Below, in pieces: positions 14,469-17,362 of a DNA stretch of 17,362 bases (the first letter of the stretch is position 1; the number at the start of each line of letters is the position of its first letter). This DNA comes from CAXMST01 sp035267205 (lineage in GTDB: Bacteria > Actinomycetota > Thermoleophilia > Solirubrobacterales > 70-9): NCBI GenBank assembly GCA_035267205.1, contig DATFLZ010000198.1, positions 1 to 17,362 on the forward strand, read 5' to 3'. Under the pieces are notes generated by a model. It did no database searches and was not told where the DNA came from. It saw nothing but the letters and a program-made list of their open reading frames with translations. A program made the translations under genes and the position numbers.

Positions 14469-15118
14469 GGGCCTCCTCCGGTGATGTCGTCGGGCGAGTC
14501 GGCGAGTAGCGCCCGTGACGGGGCGCCGTCGGTGCCGATCAACTTGAGCGGCAGGCAGAGCAGGGTGTAGGCGCCGGGCTCGATCTCGCGCAGGTCGAGT
14601 CCCTCCAGCGCGACCACCACCGGGTCGGCGCCGAGGAGGGCACGATGGGCGTCCCCATCGCCGATCGACAGGTAGTCGATCCCGATCAGGCGGATGCCAC
14701 GCTCCAGCACGAACTCGGCGCCCGAGCCGTCGAGGCGGATGAAGTCGTGCGTGAACTCGTCCTGTTCCCAGAGGCGGGAGTTGGTGGTCTTCAGCAGGAC
14801 GCGCTCGGCTCCCTCGGTGATCGTGGCCGCCTCGAGCGCGGCGCGGTCGATGGGGTCGAGGCCCCGGTCGGGAATCTCGACGACCTCGCAGGGGCCGATC
14901 ATCGCGGCGAGGTCCAGCGCGTCGGCCCCGGGGGCGCCGTCGTAGAAGTGCATCGGCCCGTCCATGTGGGTACCGGTGTGGGCGCCCATGTCCAGTCGGG
15001 TGACGTTGGCGGTGGCGCCGTCCGCGATCGCCTGGGAGAGCGCGTGGGAGTAGCCCGGGTTGTCGTGGTAGATCGGCATTCCGGGCCGGATCGGTACCGA
15101 GACATCGTGCAGGGCCAT
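14465..15118 (-). CDS. Cyclase / kynurenine-formamidase-like metal-dependent hydrolase
   Basis: This 217-residue protein has the PF04199-type signature HTGTHMDGPMHF, with His47, His51, Asp53 and His57 as the metal ligands of the family. The second conserved block GIDYLSIGDGDAHRALLG (146-163) and the ending LCLPLKLIGTDGAPSRALL (187-205) are also typical. Members hydrolyse N-formylkynurenine, isatin or other cyclic or amide substrates using Zn or Mn. None of the other kynurenine pathway genes is nearby, so the KynB reaction is not supported by context. It is the first gene of the operon with glucokinase (4-bp ATGA overlap) and epimerase, so it is probably expressed in step with glucose uptake or activation. 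Lactone hydrolysis is a possible role. ATG 15118 has TACGCT seven bases upstream and no ribosome binding site. Confidence 0.88.
   Translation of the reverse strand: MALHDVSVPIRPGMPIYHDNPGYSHALSQAIADGATANVTRLDMGAHTGTHMDGPMHFYDGAPGADALDLAAMIGPCEVVEIPDRGLDPIDRAALEAATITEGAERVLLKTTNSRLWEQDEFTHDFIRLDGSGAEFVLERGIRLIGIDYLSIGDGDAHRALLGADPVVVALEGLDLREIEPGAYTLLCLPLKLIGTDGAPSRALLADSPDDITGGGP
14472..14479 (-). promoter_or_regulatory. Ribosome binding site GGAGGAGG before the ROK kinase
   Basis: This strong purine-rich Shine-Dalgarno sequence lies within the last codons of the cyclase-family gene and three to six bases before ATG 14468. It codes for the hydrolase's C-terminal Gly residues at the same time. 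Confidence 0.8.
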
Positions 15119-15125
15119 CGCGCCG

Positions 15126-15131
15126 AGCGTA
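15126..15131 (-). promoter_or_regulatory. -10 element (TACGCT, minus strand) for the leaderless cyclase-family gene
   Basis: Read on the minus strand, TACGCT is seven bases before ATG 15118. It is the same hexamer as in front of moaA, and no ribosome binding site is present. Confidence 0.5.
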
Positions 15132-15135
15132 TCTC

Positions 15136-15151
15136 AGTTGGCCGGGCAACT
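15136..15151. promoter_or_regulatory. Inverted repeat AGTTG-N6-CAACT in the divergent cyclase/tkt promoter region
   Basis: Two perfect 5-bp arms are separated by six bases. The repeat sits where the -35 contact of the minus-strand promoter would be and about 35-50 bp upstream of the tkt start site. It could be an operator controlling both directions. Chance is possible, and no regulator gene is seen nearby. Confidence 0.35.
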
Positions 15152-15173
15152 CGGTGTCGGCGCGGCGATTGCA

Positions 15174-15179
15174 TAGAGT
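15174..15179 (+). promoter_or_regulatory. -10 element (TAGAGT) for tkt
   Basis: TAGAGT would start transcription near 15186. That gives a leader of about 30 bases containing the AAGGAG ribosome binding site before GTG 15216. It also stands six bases before an in-frame TTG at 15186, the leaderless spacing. Confidence 0.5.
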
Positions 15180-15203
15180 GGCGGCTTGGCGCAGATCCAC
15201 GAC

Positions 15204-15209
15204 AAGGAG
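15204..15209 (+). promoter_or_regulatory. Ribosome binding site AAGGAG fixing tkt start at GTG 15216
   Basis: AAGGAG lies six bases before GTG 15216. The resulting N-terminus (MSESDLDNLAVNTIRMLAID) is standard for transketolase. The alternative TTG at 15186 would add ten residues. Confidence 0.75.
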
Positions 15210-15215
15210 CCAGGC

Positions 15216-17222
15216 GTGAGCGAATCAGATCTCGACAACCTCGCCGTCAACACGATTCGGATGCTCGCCATCGACGGCGTGCAGAAGGCCAACTCCGGGC
15301 ACCCCGGCGCCCCGATGGGGCTGGCGCCTGCCGCGTACGTGCTGTGGACGCGAATCATGCGCCACAACCCGGCGAATCCCGAATGGGCGAACCGCGACCG
15401 CTTCATCCTTTCCAACGGCCACGCATCGATGCTCCAGTACTCGATGCTTCACCTCTGCGGCTACGACGTGACGATCGACGACCTGAAGTCGTTCCGGCAG
15501 TGGGGATCGAAGTGCCCCGGTCATCCCGAGTACGGGGACACGCCCGGGGTCGAGGTCACCACCGGGCCGCTGGGCCAGGGCTTCGCCAACTCGGTCGGCT
15601 TCGCGCTCGCCGAGGGGATGCGGGCGGAGCGCTACAACAGCGACCCGCACGAGGTGGTCGACCACCACACCTACGTGTTCTGCGGCGACGGTGACATGGA
15701 GGAGGGGATCTCCTCCGAGGCTGCCTCGCTGGCCGGCAACTACGGGCTCGGCAAGCTGATCGCGATCTACGACGACAACAAGGTCCAGCTCTCCGGCCCC
15801 ACCGACGTCTCCTTCAGCGAGAACGTGCCCGAGCGCTTCGAGGCCTACGGCTGGGCCGTCCACCGGCTGCCCGAGGACGCGACTCTGGACCAGATCGAGC
15901 TGGCCCTCCGCGAGGCCCGGGAGATCGCCGACCGCCCCTCGCTGATCGACCTCCCGACCCATATCGGCTACGGCTCCCCGAACAAGCAGGACACGGCGTC
16001 CGCTCACGGCTCGCCGCTCGGCCCCGAGGAGGTGGAGCTGACCAAGGAGCGGCTCGGCTGGCCCTACGAGGAGCCGTTCACGGTTCCGGACGAGGTGCGG
16101 GAGCTGTTCGCCGAGGTCGCGGAGCGCGGCGTCGAGGCCGAGCGCGAGTGGTCGCAACAGTTCGAGGAGTACGCGAGGGAGAGCCCGGAGCTGGCCGAGG
16201 AGTTCGAGCGCACGCGCGGGCGCCACGCTCCGAAGCTGCCGCCGGTCTCGGAGGCGCCGGTGCCCGGGCCCGGCGATGGCCCGATCGCGACGCGCGCCGC
16301 CTCCGGGCAGGCGCTCAACTGGCTGGCGGAGAGCGTTCCGGAGCTGGTCGGCGGCGCTGCGGACACCGCGCCCTCGACCAAGACGTTCATCAACGACGAG
16401 GCCACGGTGCTCCGGCACCACTTCCGCGGGCGCAACTTCGACTTCGGTGTGCGCGAGCACGCGATGGGGGCGATCGTCAACGCGCTCACGATCGAGGGCA
16501 TGCGCGCCTACGGGGCGACGTTCTTCTGCTTCTCCGACTACATGCGCGGCGCGGTGCGGCTGGCGGCGGTCATGGGGATCCCGTCGATCTTCATCTGGAC
16601 CCACGACTCGTTCCTGCTCGGCGAGGACGGCACGACCCACCAACCGGTCGAGCACCTGGCATCGCTCCGCGCGATGCCGGTGATCGAGGTGATCCGGCCG
16701 GCCGACGCCCGGGAGACGTTCCTCGCCTGGCACTGGCTGCTCGGGCGCTGCGAGCGGCCGACGGCGCTCGTGCTCAGCCGCCAGAAGCTGCCGATCCTCG
16801 ACCCGGGCTCGATTCCCGACGACGCGATCGAGCGCGGCGCCTACGTTCTCCGTGAGGCGTCGGGCGGCGATCCGCAGCTGATCCTGATCGGCACCGGCTC
16901 GGAGGTCTCGCTCTGTCTGGAGGCGGCCGAGCTGCTCGAGGGTGAGGGGACTCCCACGAGGGTCGTCTCGATGCCCTGCGCCGAGCTGTTCGCGGCTCAG
17001 GATCAGGCCTACCGCGACCAGGTCCTGCCGCCGGCGCTGGAGGCGCGCCTCTCCGTGGAGGCCGCCTCGCCGCTGGGCTGGAACCGTTTCGTCGGCCCGC
17101 GCGGCGACAGCGTCGCGCTCGACCACTTCGGCGCCTCGGCGCCCGCCGATGTGCTCGCGGAGAAGTTCGGCTTCACGCCGGAGGCCGTCGCGGAGCGCGG
17201 CAGGGCGCTGGTCGGCGGCTGA
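15216..17222 (+). CDS. tkt: Transketolase
   Basis: Transketolase transfers two-carbon ketol units between pentose, tetrose, hexose and heptulose phosphates using thiamine diphosphate. At 668 residues from GTG 15216 it has the usual length. Recognisable parts are KANSGHPGAPMGLAP (24-38), SNGHASMLQYSMLHL (66-80), TTGPLGQGFANSVGFA (115-130) and the thiamine-binding GDGDMEEGISSEAA (157-170) that ends at Asn175. The pyrimidine domain carries catalytic Glu414 in FDFGVREHAMGAI and the THDSFLLGEDGTTHQPVEH block split over 462-480. The C-terminal domain ends near VEAASPLGWNRF (614-625). GTG 15216 is preferred because AAGGAG precedes it by six bases; the longer TTG form from 15186 remains possible. It is divergent from the cyclase/glucokinase operon and separate from tal-zwf, unlike the tkt-tal-zwf order common in other actinobacteria. 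Confidence 0.97.
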   Translation: MSESDLDNLAVNTIRMLAIDGVQKANSGHPGAPMGLAPAAYVLWTRIMRHNPANPEWANRDRFILSNGHASMLQYSMLHLCGYDVTIDDLKSFRQWGSKCPGHPEYGDTPGVEVTTGPLGQGFANSVGFALAEGMRAERYNSDPHEVVDHHTYVFCGDGDMEEGISSEAASLAGNYGLGKLIAIYDDNKVQLSGPTDVSFSENVPERFEAYGWAVHRLPEDATLDQIELALREAREIADRPSLIDLPTHIGYGSPNKQDTASAHGSPLGPEEVELTKERLGWPYEEPFTVPDEVRELFAEVAERGVEAEREWSQQFEEYARESPELAEEFERTRGRHAPKLPPVSEAPVPGPGDGPIATRAASGQALNWLAESVPELVGGAADTAPSTKTFINDEATVLRHHFRGRNFDFGVREHAMGAIVNALTIEGMRAYGATFFCFSDYMRGAVRLAAVMGIPSIFIWTHDSFLLGEDGTTHQPVEHLASLRAMPVIEVIRPADARETFLAWHWLLGRCERPTALVLSRQKLPILDPGSIPDDAIERGAYVLREASGGDPQLILIGTGSEVSLCLEAAELLEGEGTPTRVVSMPCAELFAAQDQAYRDQVLPPALEARLSVEAASPLGWNRFVGPRGDSVALDHFGASAPADVLAEKFGFTPEAVAERGRALVGG

Positions 17223-17255
17223 GCCGGGAGCGGACGGCGAGGCGCCCACAGAGCG

Positions 17256-17362
17256 ATGTTCGGCAACGACGGCTTCCCGAAGATCGGCGACTACGCCTTT
17301 CTCTCCGACTGCCACACCGGAGCGCTCGTCGCGCCCGACGGCGGGATCGAGTGGCTCTGCCT
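17256..17362 (+). CDS. Glycoside hydrolase family 15 (glucoamylase/trehalase-type), 3'-truncated by window edge
   Basis: Only the first 35 codons are visible. They read MFGNDGFPKIGDYAFLSDCH followed by TGALVAPDGGIEWLC. The pattern I-x-D-Y-A-x-x-x-D-x-x-T-x-A-L-V-x-x-D-G-x-I-x-W-L-C is the conserved N-terminal domain start of bacterial GH15 proteins, which include glucoamylase-like enzymes, glucodextranases and mycobacterial-type trehalases. The catalytic residues lie outside the window, so the substrate is unknown. ATG 17256 follows the tkt stop by 33 bp with only a poor ribosome binding site, so co-transcription with tkt is likely. In context, it could release glucose from trehalose or glucan for the nearby glucokinase. 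Confidence 0.8.
   Translation, partial: MFGNDGFPKIGDYAFLSDCHTGALVAPDGGIEWLC

Noticed and set aside
14469..15200. Minus-strand open frame extending the ROK kinase upstream, suggesting a fusion
   Set aside because: The extension is the wrong frame of the cyclase-family gene. The kinase has its own ATG with a strong ribosome binding site and a 4-bp ATGA overlap.
15225..17315. 696-codon open frame on the minus strand
   Set aside because: It is antisense to tkt over its whole length, is low-complexity in composition and has no recognisable motif.
1..17362. tRNA, rRNA, riboswitch, CRISPR, insertion sequence or phage features
   Set aside because: Intergenic spaces are at most about 115 bases and I saw no tandem repeats, transposase motifs, tRNA-like cloverleaf or molybdenum-cofactor riboswitch-like leader; moaA has only 34 bp upstream.

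Overview
The window reads as a chromosomal segment of a very G+C-rich actinobacterium. Third codon positions are almost all G or C, isoleucine is nearly always ATC, GTG and TTG starts are common, and several genes look leaderless. The gene families would suit Thermoleophilia / Solirubrobacterales, but that placement is an inference from style and content. There is no phylogenetic marker here. Coding density is close to total: no gap between genes exceeds about 115 bases. I see no tRNA, rRNA, CRISPR array, insertion sequence or phage gene.

Region 1 (1-1289) is the 3' part of a heparinase II/III-type polysaccharide lyase gene cut by the window edge. Region 2 (1324-7151) runs entirely on the plus strand. 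It holds moaA (molybdenum cofactor step 1), a DUF1275 membrane protein, a 75-residue DUF6457-like protein, a 733-residue single-subunit-type molybdopterin oxidoreductase, a DUF1295 membrane protein and a SAM-dependent methyltransferase. The moaA / DUF6457 / molybdoenzyme grouping makes this a molybdenum-related block.

Region 3 (7152-12548) is a tight carbon operon: gnd, zwf, tal and pgi. It is preceded by a 115-bp intergenic stretch rich in palindromes. Region 4 (12555-15118) is a convergent minus-strand operon: a cyclase-family metal hydrolase, a ROK glucokinase (4-bp overlap with the hydrolase) and a galactose-mutarotase-like epimerase. A short perfect hairpin lies where regions 3 and 4 meet. 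Region 5 (15119-17362) is a divergent promoter region, then tkt (transketolase) and the first 35 codons of a GH15 glucoamylase/trehalase-type gene.

Taken together, regions 3-5 cover much of glucose entry and the pentose phosphate pathway. The GH15 enzyme could release glucose, the mutarotase could equilibrate its anomers and the ROK kinase would make glucose-6-phosphate. Zwf, Gnd, Tkt, Tal and Pgi would then run the oxidative and non-oxidative branches. 6-Phosphogluconolactonase (pgl) and the zwf partner opcA are absent from the window, while a metal-dependent hydrolase of unassigned substrate sits coupled to the glucokinase. The most interesting leads are that hydrolase, the Asp-type (NAD-like) cofactor site of Gnd next to Zwf, the molybdoenzyme without a Cys at its presumed metal-ligand site, and repeated leaderless TANNNT-N6/7-RTG gene starts.
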